64,000 bases of DNA, from positions 26,757,137-26,821,136 of the forward strand of contig JARWKL010000014.1 in assembly GCA_029961685.1 (NCBI GenBank), given 5' to 3'. A program made the translations under genes and the position numbers. This document shows, piece after piece, positions 35,501 to 60,289 of the stretch. The notes beneath the pieces were generated by a model. The model made no database searches, was not told the DNA's origin, and saw only the letters and a program-made list of their open reading frames with translations. Origin of the DNA: Aristolochia californica (taxonomy: Eukaryota > Streptophyta > Magnoliopsida > Piperales > Aristolochiaceae). Numbering within the stretch: the first letter of the stretch is position 1; each line of letters opens with the position of its first letter.

Positions 35501-38500
35501 GATACACCCCCCCCTCCGCAGTCTCGAGGCAGAACCAGCAACCACGGCAACGGTCGGTAAAAACAGAGTCAGCAACGAGAAAAAAACTTATCCAAGCAGC
35601 AGAAATCTTCCCACTAGAAGAGCAGTATAGGGGAGAAAAAAAATAAAACGACTAATGGGTGTAGGGACTGAAGAAAAAAAAAACTACGAACCCTAAGTAC
35701 TAAAGATGATAGATCAGAGAAAGAAAAGAGAATCTCATTACCTCTGTGGGTTGACCAAGTCAACTCACAGAACCTGCTCTGATACCATGTCGAATTTATG
35801 GAAAAGAGAAATACTTCATTGACTTCATTGACTTATTATAATCAGAGTACATGAATCTCTATTTATCTTAGAGGAAGGTAGTAGGGTCCCATTACAATAA
35901 AACTACTCTTGTCCCAATTATATCCAAAACTCTAACACTTAAAGATAAGTCTTATTATAATTAAATAACCCACAATAAATAGAAGATTAACCTAACTAAA
36001 ACTCCTTTAAACTGAAACTCTTCTTTGGCACGTGATAATGATAAGGATGCCAGCTCGTGGCTATCTTTGTGGGTCCCACTTGATCTTCCAACTTTGTGGG
36101 TCCCATCTTACACCACTCTTAGGTATGTGGATCAGATTTTCCTGGCATGCCCTTCAACATGAGGCTTAATCTTTTTGTTTCACAGATAATTGGAGAAGAT
36201 GGAAAATTTTTGTTGGTCATTGTCGATGAAGAGTTAACAGTTTCCAAAAGAAGATATACCATTGCTCTGCTGGTTTTCTATTCCCAGAATGTTAACATAG
36301 TTCTTCCTTGTTGAAGTTACAATAGAGCAGGAGTAGGTGGTGTGTTCAAAGGTCACAATGGAGACCCTATTCTTTTTTATGTTGGTCCAGTAGGCATTGT
36401 CGATTCTAATACTGCTGAAGTTAGTGCTCTGCTGTTCGGCCTCCAAATCTTCAGGGAACGTCTCCATGGCAAGTTAATCATTGAAGGCGACTCGAAGACG
36501 GTTATTAGTTGGTGTTCCAAAGATAGCCTCCCCCCTTGGCGCCACTGACCCATTACTGATAGTATTGCTGACATTGTATCTTCTACACATTGTAATTGGA
36601 ATCTCATTCCTAGATCAGCCAACTCTTTGGCTGATAAATTGGCAAAATTCGGAACTTCCTAGCAATCTCTCATTGTTTGGGAAGGCTTCCCTCCTTTGTA
36701 ATATGCTCTCTTGAGTTTTTACCTTAATAAAAATCAGCATCATTTAAAAAAAAAACATAGTTCTTCCTTGCTATTAAGGATTACATGGTTACATTTTCAA
36801 TGATTAGTAAGAGTCAGAAAAAGTACTTTGGGCCTTTAGTTTAATTATCTCTTGGGGTTTCTAGGCCAAGTCAAAAAAGAAAGGGAAAGGAAAAAAAAGA
36901 TGCAGCTACTGAAAATTGGTTAGATCTGGAATTTTAACAAATTGTGTTGTTACATTGATTTTTTATTTTCATTTTATTTAAATTTATTTTTCTGTCTTGA
37001 CTTGTTCACGTCTTGGTTTCTATTTCTGTAATCAATCAGCTTAAGTGTTACAATCTTGACCTTTTATTGGTCATGTGAAAATCTTTACAGAAAATTTCCA
37101 TTTTTTGTTGACCTTGCAGTTTTTTTCATTAGTGGATTCAGATGCTGCATTCAATTGTGAAATAATGCGTGATTGTTATGAGGCCTTTGCTTTGTACTGC
37201 TTTGAGAGGTATTTGATAGCATGCTTAGGTATGTTTCAACATTTGTAAACTTGTGCATTCAGAAATTTCTTGTTAGCCATTTAATTTTTTTCTTTTTGCC
37301 AGTTGTCATGAAGCCTAGTGACTTAGATATAATATTTTGATTTGCATAAAACTAATGACTTGGCAATAAATCTGTGATTCGGTAACCGAGTAAAGTTCCA
37401 ATCAAACAGCCTGTTGGTGGTTGTTTTGTTTATTTTCTGATTAATGAATTTCCATTAAAAAAAAACAGCCGTGAATTTGTTCAGTAAGCCTTTAGAATGT
37501 CTGGTTACTGTGATGTTGATGTAATCCTGATTGAGATCTTGTACTTCTAACAAAAATGAGTCTACACTTTAGAAGCCAATACCATTGTCATACCCCTATC
37601 TTATTGAAAAAACACTGACATATGGTGAGACAAATAACTTCAAAATAAATGATGATAGTCATATACTTCTTAAATGTTTTTGGGGAAAAAACATATACTT
37701 AAGCTAAAGATGATCAACTTTTTTCTTTAACTTATTTTTCTATCCTTGTAGTATCAACTGGTGGAACATTTCATGTATGGTTGGCCTATTGTAAATAGGT
37801 GTGGTGTTGTTCATTTCTAGGTGCAATGCATTTGAGTAGTGCACCATGCAGGCCATATGTTTATAACGCCGCCAAATTACTGAAATAAAGCTGATAAAGA
37901 AAGTTGGAATATGGATAACCCAACCTTTCTTTTCTCAACTCTAGAAAATTCCTGGTTTTCAAGTTACAAGGGAAGAACTTGAAATTCAGATGCTGATTTG
38001 TAGCTTGCAACAGCTAGGAAAAGGGAAAAATACTCTAAGAAAATATTATTAGTAAAAAAGGAAACAGCAATGGTGCTCCAACAGCCAAAGGGAAAATCTC
38101 TATTATTCTTGAACAACTTGGGAAAGTTGCACCATATCTCCCTATTTATAGACTCTAAAACTACATGTCCTTGCCATAATAGGCTACTTCACTTTGAGAA
38201 TTTTCCTAGGACTAGTCTTCCTAACTACATCTGAATTGAGATTTACTAAATTGAAATCCACTTGCTGGAAAATAATTCCAGCAATTAATTAAAATAAAAA
38301 CTACCAACAATGAACACTTTATGGCTTTCCTAAGTTGACTACTAATAAAAGGAATTACTAACCAGACACTTCTCAAAAAAAAGAAAAAAAGAAAGAAACT
38401 CTTCTAATCGGGACCTATTAACAAATTAGGAAGCTACTAGAAGTAGAACCTTGCTAACTTTCCTTTGATAGAAAGAACTAAACCATGGTATTTTCCAAAA

Positions 38501-41500
38501 ATAGCTAGCTGCTGTCTTTTCAGTCTTCCCCCTTCCTTTTCTGCTTTCTTCTTGGATAAAACCTTCTATGGTTTAGGATGTCTTAGTTTATTCTCATGCT
38601 TTTCAGCAATTTTTTTAATGTTAGAGTTATGTACTATGTCAATTTAGTACTAAGCCAACTGATTTTTTTCTTGATGGATGAGGAGTTGTCATAGTCTTTC
38701 TAGATTTTTGTAGAATCACTGTAGATCATCAATTATTAGGTCTAGGAGGCCTGTATGCATGCCAAGAATTTCATCTCAAACCCTTCATTCAATTTCCATC
38801 CTTTTATTGAAATTTTTTATTGATACATGTTTGTGCATGCGAATGACCATTTTCAGCATTTTTTGTTGAAGATGTTTGTGTTTTGTGCTAGGTGGTGAGG
38901 AAACTACTGTAAAATTGATGGAATGTGAAAACCAGGTTACTTCCAGTACACCTCTTTTAGAAGCCGCATATGCTGGAGTTGTGAAACATCCATTTCCATT
39001 GAACTGTTTAGTGAGGCAGTGGTACCTTGGTGCTGATTTTTACCAAGCTGTTAAAATTGGGATTGTGCAGTATGTATGTGTTCCCTTTCATTCATCTTTT
39101 GTTGGTGTCCTCTGTATCTTTCTTGAATGACTATTGACTAAGTTTTACTTTCTGTCAGATGATATTGAAGATGATATGTGCCTTTCTAGCAATTATCTTA
39201 GAATATTTTGGGGTATATGGAGACGGCCAATTTGAGTGGACATATGGGTATGTCTATCTTCAGTTTTAAGTTGTGTATATTCTAAAAGAATTTTAATGTT
39301 GTAGTCCTTTTTTAATATTGTAGCCTAAATCCAAACGTTTTTTCAACATCATCAGTGATTGTAAATATTAATTTTATGCATTAGAAAACGCTTCCCGATT
39401 ATAAGGAAAGAAAGAACAGGGACACGAGGCACAGCATGAACTGAATTTAAAATAATTTATTTTGGAAAGGATAAATATTCGAAGTGATGTCTTTACTAAA
39501 GAAATGATGTCTCTATCTGATATGACATGCTCTTTTCATGCAGTTACCCTTACCTGGCTGTGATTCTCAATTTTAGTCAGACTTGGGCTCTATATTGCCT
39601 TATACAGTTCTATTCGGTCACCAAAGAAATGTTGGAACCTATTAAACCTCTTGCCAAGTTCCTTGTCTTCAAGTCCATTGTCTTCTTAACGTGGTGGCAA
39701 GGTGTTATAATTGCATTTCTCTTCTCAATGGGAGTTCTTCGAAGCTCTTTGGCTCAACAGTTGACAACTCGTATTCAGGACTATATAATTTGTATTGAGG
39801 TACAACTTTGTGTTACTCATATATGTGATGGTCCTTAACATTTTCTTATTATTAATTGTGCATGATATGTGTCATAAATAGAAGTATAAACGTGAAAGAA
39901 GAAAGAGAAGAGAAGGTACCCTTGAGAGAGAGTCTCTCCTGAGAAAAACATTCTTGAGCTGCAAAAACTAGCCTACTTGGCTTCGTTGCATATCTTATTA
40001 ATCACTTGAGCTAAATATAAGAGGCTTATACACTTAATAAGATTATATAAAATTAAACCAGTTAAGGATTTTGTCATATACATAATAAGTCTGTGTCATA
40101 AAATGAAAAAAAAGTCCAGAATTAATACAACTAGATACCTCCTCTTGAGCTGCAGCTTTTAAGTCTAACATGCCCATCTTGTCATAAGGCGAGAAAACTC
40201 CTTCTCAAGGCTTTGATAAGTATGTCTCTCAGCTGATTTTCTGACCTAATATACAAAGACTAGGTCTTCCTATTCATGATTGTACTTTGATAATTAATGA
40301 GCTACTATGTTTTCTTTGAAAATGATGATAATCTTAATAAGAGAGAAAAGAAATTATAAAAAAATTACATCAAACAATTACATCATGATAAAAAGAGATC
40401 ACAAGAAATAAAAAAAACTGTTTACTAGTGTTCCAGCAGTAAAAAAAAATTGAAGTATATTCATAATGGAGCTTCAATGGGGAAAGTATTTCCCACAACA
40501 TGCCGTTGAAGGAAGGCACCCTTATGAGCCAATGAGTTTGCCATGGCATTAGCACCCACAAAACATGTGACCACACAATCTGAATGGACCTGTAGATGTC
40601 AAACTCCATCGTTTACATTTTTATCGAACACATGTTTTTCATCTAGACATCTAACGTAATGGGTTAGTAGTTTTGACCACATAAACCCTCGGGTTGTATG
40701 TGTCATAGCTTCAGGAATAGATCTAGCTAGATTTCACTGTTTTTGGCTCTTCATGTGACTTAGATTATACCCAGCAAAATCTCATAATGCAGTAGTAGTT
40801 TTGTCCATTTTTGGCCTGCATAATAAACATCTTACCACTCCAAGATATTCAAGTCTTGATGACATGTGTTTACTTGTATTTACTAGGAGCATTTTTTTTA
40901 TATTTGAGAATTCTGTACCGCATCAATATGTATCTCCTAAGTAGCTTGTTTAAACTTCACTACATTGTCTTTAAAAACAAAACAAACACCAAGTAGAAAA
41001 GAAATCGCAGACTAGGTACAACTTAAGGGAGTTTCCCACAAGTTGTCTATAGTTTTGTCTCAAAACATTTTCTGTGAGACAGAATCACTATTTACATCGT
41101 GAATGTTGTAATTTGTTTCTGTATGAGCATTCACTGGATTAGAATTAATCATATACTTCCCTTGAGGCAACATTTTTTTATTTTTGCTCTTCTTGTATTG
41201 AAATATCTCTGTGGCCCCAATTTTTTTGGTTTGAGTATGCTGCTATGTGCATTCTTTAGCTTCATTCAATATCTTTTGACAAATTGAAGCTTTGACAAAA
41301 CAAGCAACTTTGGGCAAACTAGAGGACAATTGAGTAATTCAATTAACGTAAAATATAGAGATTAGGGCAGGAATTCGAGCCGATCTCTCTTAAATACAGC
41401 TGATACAAGGTTTTGTCATAGATGGCCTTAATACGTAAACTCGATTAGGGCAGGCAAGGTTTTGTCATAGATGGCCTTAATACGTAAACTCGATTAGGGC

Positions 41501-43732
41501 AGGAATTCAAGCTGATCTCTCTTAAATACTGCTGATACAAGGTTTAGTCCAAGATAGCCCTAATACATAAACTCGAAATCTCATCACATAAGTGATTAGA
41601 TTACCCTTATTTGAATAAAAACAGTCTTATTCCTGGTTTGCACTTACATCTCTTGGCACTCGCCCTCAAGTTGGAGCCTAGATATCGAAAAGCTTTAGCT
41701 TGCCATAAAATAAATGAAACTTCTTTTTCTGAAGCGCCTTAGTGAAAAGTCATCGAAGGACACTCTGCAGTGGTCATTAGTAGGGCCCGTAGGAAGAAAA
41801 CTTCTCCAGGGCGCTTCTTGATGTATATAAATGAAGTAGAAGATTTATGTTAAAATCTCCTCTAAAGTGCTAACAGTATTGCTGACACCTTGGCTATAGA
41901 AGGGGTTTCCAGGCAGCACCTCACTGTAGAAACCTCTCTTCCTCTTTGACCTGGGCCTGACACTTCGTTTTTGTGATGTTCTTGTACTTTTCTCTCCTTT
42001 GGGTGCTTTCTTAATGGAATCCTATTTCTCATTTTTTATTTTAAAAGTAAAGTTCACCAAGTTGATTAAATGACTTTATCAAAAAAAAAAAAAAAGAAGT
42101 TAATTAGAGGACCTGCTGCAAGGTGTTGACACTTTTCACTCTTGACGACATCTTGGGTCAAAGTATGTGCTTTTTCCTCCTGACTATCATATATTTATTG
42201 GTACAACAAGGAACCTGCATTCACTAACCAACTACTTGATCTAAGCCACATTGTGGCTGTCTCATGGAGGTTACCCGGCCCTCCCAAAAGTCGTTTCTGC
42301 ATGTGGAGTGCAACTCTAAACAGGATCCTTACAGAAGAGAACTTAAGAAGGGTAATTCAATCCAGCATAGCCAGTGAAGTTTTTATTGGTTGGTGGAGGG
42401 GAGCGTGGATCATACTCTTATGCATTGCTCTTTCATTGGTCAAGTACGGATGCATTTTATTTAAGTAAAATTGGCCTCACTCTTTGTATCCCAAACGGCT
42501 GCTCTGAGCTTTGCCACACCGGAAAGAGGTACAGATCTGCCAACAATTCAAAAACACTTGCTCCCTGCATGCTTTGCCCACATTACATGGTGTGCCTTTG
42601 GCTTGAAAGAAACAGTAGACTGTTCAACAGTAAGAGCTCCATTATTAAGGAAGTCCTTTGAAAGATTGTAGGTGCCATTATTGCTTGTGTCAGCAGTTGA
42701 GAAGATTTTTCAAGTCTCTGTGAGGGTGCCATGATTGCATACTAGAGCAAAGCAACTACGGCAGATGGATATTAAGTTGTAGGTGCCATGATTGCATACT
42801 AGAGCAAAGCAACTAAAGCAGATGGATATTAAGTTGATTTAATTCCTATGGATCTTTCACCAAGTGTCAATCAAAAAAAAAATTTCCTCTTCTTTTTGCC
42901 TGCAGGTTCTTTTTCCTTTTTCTCCTTTCTTACAACCCTCTTTTAAAGTACTTTTTCTGATTGCAGTCTGATTTTTTTTTATAATCATTTAAGTTATTCT
43001 GTGTGTATTTGTCTCTCTCTGTGTGCATAAGTTTATTGAACCACAATGTATTGAATCAATATAGTTGGGAGTTGAAGCTTTAATTTGCTCAAATCATGTT
43101 ATTGGTGTGGAAAACAGATGGGTTTTGCTGCCGTGGTACACATTTTTGTGTTCCCTGCCAGGCCTTATCAACTAGGAGAGCGTTGTGTTCGTAATGTTGC
43201 TGTAATGTCTGACTATGCATCACTTGGGGCGCCTCCTGATCCTGAAGAGGTTAGAGAAAGTGAAAGGTCAACAAGGGTCTGCCTTGCTCAGCCTGATGAG
43301 AAGAATATGCAACTTAGTTTCCCGCAAAATGTTCGGGATGTAGTTCTTGGAAGTGGTGAAATTGTGTGTCTCTCTCTTTCTCTGTCTTTGTCTTTCTCTC
43401 TCCCTATGAAGTTTCAATACTAACATACAGAAACTCTGTTTCTCTGTCAGATAGTAGACGACGTAAAGTTTACCGTGTCTCATGTGGTAGAGCCAATGGA
43501 GCGGGGAATTGCAAAGTTACACAAAGCCTTTCTTCAGATCTCAGAAAACATGCAGCAGCTTGAAAAGCGGAAGAGAAGTTCTAAGGATGACAGTTATCTG
43601 ATTCCCATGCGTCCTTGGTCTGAGGAGTTCCCCCAAGACTCTGATTATCGTCAAGAAGGAAGCATCAGTGATAGTGGTTTGGCAGGTGGGAAGAGGCCCC
43701 TTTCCACCCCAAGACATCCACATCAGCTGTGA
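32514..43732 (+). CDS. LAZ1-like (DUF300 / organic solute transporter Ost-alpha family) membrane protein
   Basis: Multi-pass membrane protein of the plant LAZ1 family; Arabidopsis LAZ1 was found through autoimmune cell-death suppression and members are reported at the vacuolar membrane. Exons: 32514-32729, 33013-33069, 37120-37228, 38892-39073, 39159-39247, 39544-39799, 43118-43363, 43451-43732. All are GT-AG and in frame, giving 478 aa, normal for the family. Conserved landmarks are GIFVLIALVLSVFLI (TM), GLILMVPVYALES, CYEAFALYCFERYL, FQTWAL-like FSQTWALYCLIQFY, LTWWQG, RIQDYIICIE, and the cytosolic tail (VRNVAVMSDYASLGAP, SSKDDSYL). An N-terminal hydrophobic stretch (MEWMGTLFYLFSLLTV) could be a signal anchor. 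An in-frame ATG at 32460 is an alternative start. Introns 2 (4.05 kb) and 6 (3.3 kb) are enlarged by transposons. No damage is visible. Confidence 0.95.
32850..32960. repeat. Imperfect (ATC)n trinucleotide repeat
   Basis: Runs of ATC with interspersed ATTGTA/GTC units inside intron 1 of the LAZ1-like gene. The open frames across it are repeat artefacts. Confidence 0.85.
33350..36130 (-). mobile_element. Non-autonomous LTR retrotransposon (LARD-like) in LAZ1-like intron 2
   Basis: Two direct LTR copies flank about 2 kb without pol genes. The left LTR (33350-33750) starts TGTTGAATTTATGG and ends TCTTCCAACA, followed by a polypurine-tract complement (CTCCCCTTCAAACTG). The right LTR (35788-36130) starts TGTCGAATTTATGG directly after CTCTGATACCA, the complement of a Met-tRNA primer-binding site. 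So the element is on minus. The right LTR loses its outer end near 36130. LTRs share long blocks (GGCACGTGATAATGATAAGGATGCCA). The interior has no recognisable gag or pol, suggesting it depends on another element's proteins. Confidence 0.8.
34850..34960. repeat. Three spaced TCCTCACGGCACC repeats
   Basis: TTCCTCACGGCACCGAACAA-like sequence occurs three times about 40 bp apart in the interior of the LARD-like element, with a GCGGGMGACR segment between copies. Confidence 0.7.
36311..36754 (+). mobile_element. 5'-truncated LINE (RNase H) with target duplication
   Basis: 444-bp insertion between two copies of ACATAGTTCTTCCTTG (36295-36310 and 36755-36770), with an A tail before the right copy. 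It encodes the RNase H end: GPVGIVDSNTAEVSAL, LIIEGDSKTVISWCS, then after a stop NWNLIPRSANSLADKLAKFG. It ends with a normal LINE 3'UTR. In intron 2 of the LAZ1-like gene, sense orientation. Confidence 0.9.
37412..37462 (+). mobile_element. 51-bp LINE 3' tail insertion
   Basis: A short T/G-rich segment ending in an A run sits between copies of AAACAGCC (37404-37411 and 37463-37470) in intron 3 of the LAZ1-like gene. It ends TTAATGAATTTCCATTAAAA, similar in style to LINE 3' ends elsewhere in the window. Confidence 0.6.
37480..38880 (+). other. LAZ1-like intron 3, otherwise unremarkable
   Basis: AT-rich intronic sequence without recognised coding or repeat families. Confidence 0.45.
39860..40290 (-). 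mobile_element. Copia 3' end remnant in LAZ1-like intron 6
   Basis: On minus, RSENQLRDILIKAL near 40230 corresponds to the conserved end of Copia RNase H (SxDQLADILTKAL), and an LKS(C/A)SS segment leads to a GAGGAGGTATC sequence at about 40130. The 39860-40130 part resembles an LTR with pyrimidine/purine-rich leader sequence. The rest of the element is missing. Confidence 0.6.
40430..40620 (-). pseudogene. Possible LINE RNase H remnant
   Basis: Minus reading gives VGANAMANSLAHKGAF, similar in pattern to the xxANxxADxLAxxG end of LINE RNase H, within a 79-codon open frame. Weak evidence only. Confidence 0.35.
41320..41720 (-). mobile_element. Copia LTR remnant with internal tandem duplication
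   Basis: GCACTCGCCCTCAAGTTGGAG near 41657 is the complement of a polypurine tract. Beyond it the minus strand reads KLKLFDI, the last residues of Copia RNase H. The LTR side (41370-41656) carries a perfect 49-bp tandem duplication (41406-41454, 41455-41503) and a third diverged copy from 41536. Confidence 0.6.
41406..41503. repeat. Perfect 49-bp tandem duplication
   Basis: Two identical units starting CAAGGTTTTGTCATAGATGG, apparently mediated by short ATTAGGGCAGG repeats that also flank the segment. Confidence 0.9.
41855..42095 (+). mobile_element. LINE 3' end
   Basis: Reads NSIADTLAIEGVSRQHLTVETS (last RNase H block), then a stop, 3'UTR and an A tail at about 42079-42094. In LAZ1-like intron 6, sense orientation. 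Confidence 0.75.
42200..42720 (+). mobile_element. LINE fragment (RVT zinc-binding region)
   Basis: VSWRLPGPPKSRFCMWSATLNRILTEENLRR (42253-42345) matches the W-x2-xPPKxxFFxW region of the LINE zinc-binding domain, and CLWLERNSRLFNSKS near 42595 the conserved WxERNxRxF block. Frames shift between blocks. No RNase H follows. Confidence 0.75.
42725..42836. repeat. 55-bp tandem duplication
   Basis: GGTGCCATGATTGCATACTAGAGC... occurs at 42725-42779 and 42782-42836 with about two mismatches; a short third GGTGCCATTATTGC match lies at 42671. Confidence 0.9.
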
Positions 43733-44870
43733 TCAGAGTTCCTGTCAATGCATTGGCTTTCTTCATACAGAACTGACAATAGTGACTAACAACTTTCTGC
43801 TACGCTATCAAGAGGACCTGGCTTCTTCCTCCAAAATTATTTTTTTTAGGATACAAATAGCTTCAGAACGTTAATAGTTAACAATAACTTGTAAGTTCTC
43901 TTCTCTTAGTACTTGTTAAACTAACAGCAAATGTCTTTGCAATGCATGGATGATTAAGTTACTGTTTGATGTTTGATGGGGATGGGTGACCTTTAACTGC
44001 TTTGATAGATTTTGTTCTCATCAGCTTTGGAATCTGATCAGATTGCACAGACACAATTGTGTCTATGCAAGTGCACATTCATATCTCACTTGTTATTTTG
44101 GTTTGCTTCTTCTTTTGAACTGGGAGGAACTGATGTTATTGTTTGATTGATCAGATAGTCCAACAAGGAAAGTGCTAACAGAATGTTTTAAATGACTGAC
44201 ATGTTTAAAGATCTGCGGCGAAGGAATCAGTACGTATGAGGATGACCTGTTGATGGCGGCTGCTAACAGTGACAAAGTTCTGTTTGTAGATCAAGAAATA
44301 TCCAACAGCTGGATGTATATTTGATGCATTCTTAAAGAAAAAAGAAGCTGAATTTTCACAGCCGGAGTTCTGTTCAGTGTTTCTTGGAAGACTTTTTAAT
44401 TGGGTTGGTCTTATGAGATTTAGCTGCATCCTGTCAGAGAACTATGGCAATCTTACATCAGAAATTGGTACAGAACAGCACACCCATGTTTTAAGGAGAC
44501 TTGTGTTAGGATTTAATTTCCAAATCTGAATTGGCCCTTTCCCCTTCAATTTGTTTGACGAAAAGGTGATTTCTATCAGGGACTGAATGGTTTGTTGATA
44601 AGACTTGATTAATCAAGAATATTCAACATGAACAAGATCCCTTAGGACATGGTACACAGGTCAAAGATAATGTGTCGAGTTAGACGGTACATAATCGGTC
44701 AAAGTTGGGTATTTTTAAAATTAAATTTAAAAATTAGTTATTTGTATAAACATTTTTTTTAAATGGATAGTTTAAGTAAAATTCCCTTTTAAATATCATT
44801 TAAATTAGTAGTCAAATCCGAATCACAATATCTATTTTATCGAACTCTATTTTTGTATTATTTAATAAAC
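43733..44870 (+). other. 3'UTR and downstream region of the LAZ1-like gene
   Basis: Non-coding AT-rich sequence after the TGA at 43730-43732. The transcript end is not assigned. No repeats recognised. Confidence 0.45.
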
Positions 44871-44875
44871 ATATA

Positions 44876-44995
44876 TTGTAAAGTTGGGTGAAAGGTTTCT
44901 CCTAAAATAATTAGCCTAACTTAAATTTTTTTTTCAATTAATAAATTTAAGATCTTTATACTCACTAATCTACGTAAAACTATTCTTTTGAGACT
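44876..44995 (-). repeat. Decayed solo LTR of a TRIM-like element
   Basis: AAGTTGGGT-AAAGG, CTAAAATAATTAGCC, TTTAAGATCTTTATACTCACTAATC and AAAACTATT match in order the 118-bp TRIM LTRs at 55484-55806. Divergence is high and no second copy is adjacent. Confidence 0.6.
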
Positions 44996-44999
44996 CTGG

Positions 45000-45620
45000 A
45001 TAATTTGAATAATATCATATCCTATGGATTTTGGCTACATCGAGGGGTTGCCATGGAAGTCTTCTCCATGCAAATCCTTGAACAAACCCAATATCCTTCA
45101 TCTTAAAGAAACATCCGTCTTCCATCCTCCCACTTCTGCTGCTTGCGTCTCCGATTTCCAGTCCCATCGGATCTTGCTTGTGTTTCTCTTCCTGATTGTT
45201 TGTTATCGGTCTGCAGGAATCCAATCCAAACAAGAAGTTAATTGAATCAGATTTTCAAGGCAATGCCGAGTTCTGCAAAAGTGGAGATCATAAGCGACTT
45301 GAAGCACCGGGATCTTATTCCTCTCAGAGGCTGCTGTATGACATTGATCATAATTAAATTTAATTTGTTGACAGATCTATCAGTAGAATTAAGAAACATG
45401 AGTCTCTGAAGTTATTAGTATCATTTGAAGATCACAGGACAAAAAACAAAAAACAAAAGCAGCCACGGATATACAGTGAGAAGATTGGATGCCATCTATT
45501 GCTATTAGCTTAGCATAACGCCATTAATACCCTTCTACATTACCCCCACGCCAAAATATAAAAAAAATGTTTTAAAACAAGTTGTCCTTTAATCCAAATA
45601 CAGAGGGCATTGAAGAGCAT
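45000..45620. other. Region between convergent genes
   Basis: Contains a 73-codon open frame at 45024-45245 with one hydrophobic segment but no family match and no splice context, probably not a gene. The part next to 45628 is presumably the UVR8 3'UTR. Confidence 0.4.
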
Positions 45621-45627
45621 CCAGTGG

Positions 45628-59821
<14,194 letters not shown>

Positions 59822-60285
59822 CTGTCAACATCCGACTTTAATGATTAGGAAGGAAAATGAAAAAGGCAAAAAGAGAAAAAAATATACACAAACATTTTGT
59901 AGAGAGACAATAGTCAAACAGGGCAAATCATGATTTCTTTCATCACAACCAGAAAGGACACAAAGTGTCAACTCTCTTATAGCAAGGAACCACAAAATGC
60001 AACTAGTTCAGTGACCACTTCCCACAACATAGGAGTCATACAGATGACTCAGTGAAATCCATACGACAAACCCACAAAATTGTGTTGTGTCACTGAAAAA
60101 AAAAAAAAAGATTTTCAAGGTCACAGAAAGTAGATGGTTCATGCACAAATAGGAAGAATTTCTAAGTACAAAAACATTCAATGGTGACTTCAGACATTAT
60201 CCTCTTCAGTACCATAACCTCCAGTGCTTGACTCACTGCCAAGTCACTTACAAGCAATTAATTTAATATACGTGTTTTACATAGA
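59822..60285 (-). other. Presumed UVR8 intron
   Basis: The exon at 59648-59821 starts after a GACAG acceptor, so an upstream exon must exist. None of its expected motifs (GWGRYGNLG-like) is visible here or further right, so the intron probably exceeds 4 kb. Confidence 0.55.
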
Positions 60286-60289
60286 ACAA

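Noticed and set aside
35091..35646. Overlapping open frames of 179 and 122 codons on plus and 101 on minus
   Set aside because: They lie in the non-coding interior of an LTR element, overlap on both strands and match no family.
45024..45245. 73-codon open frame with one hydrophobic segment
   Set aside because: No family resemblance, no splice or promoter context, and it sits in a 3' intergenic region; kept only as a note.
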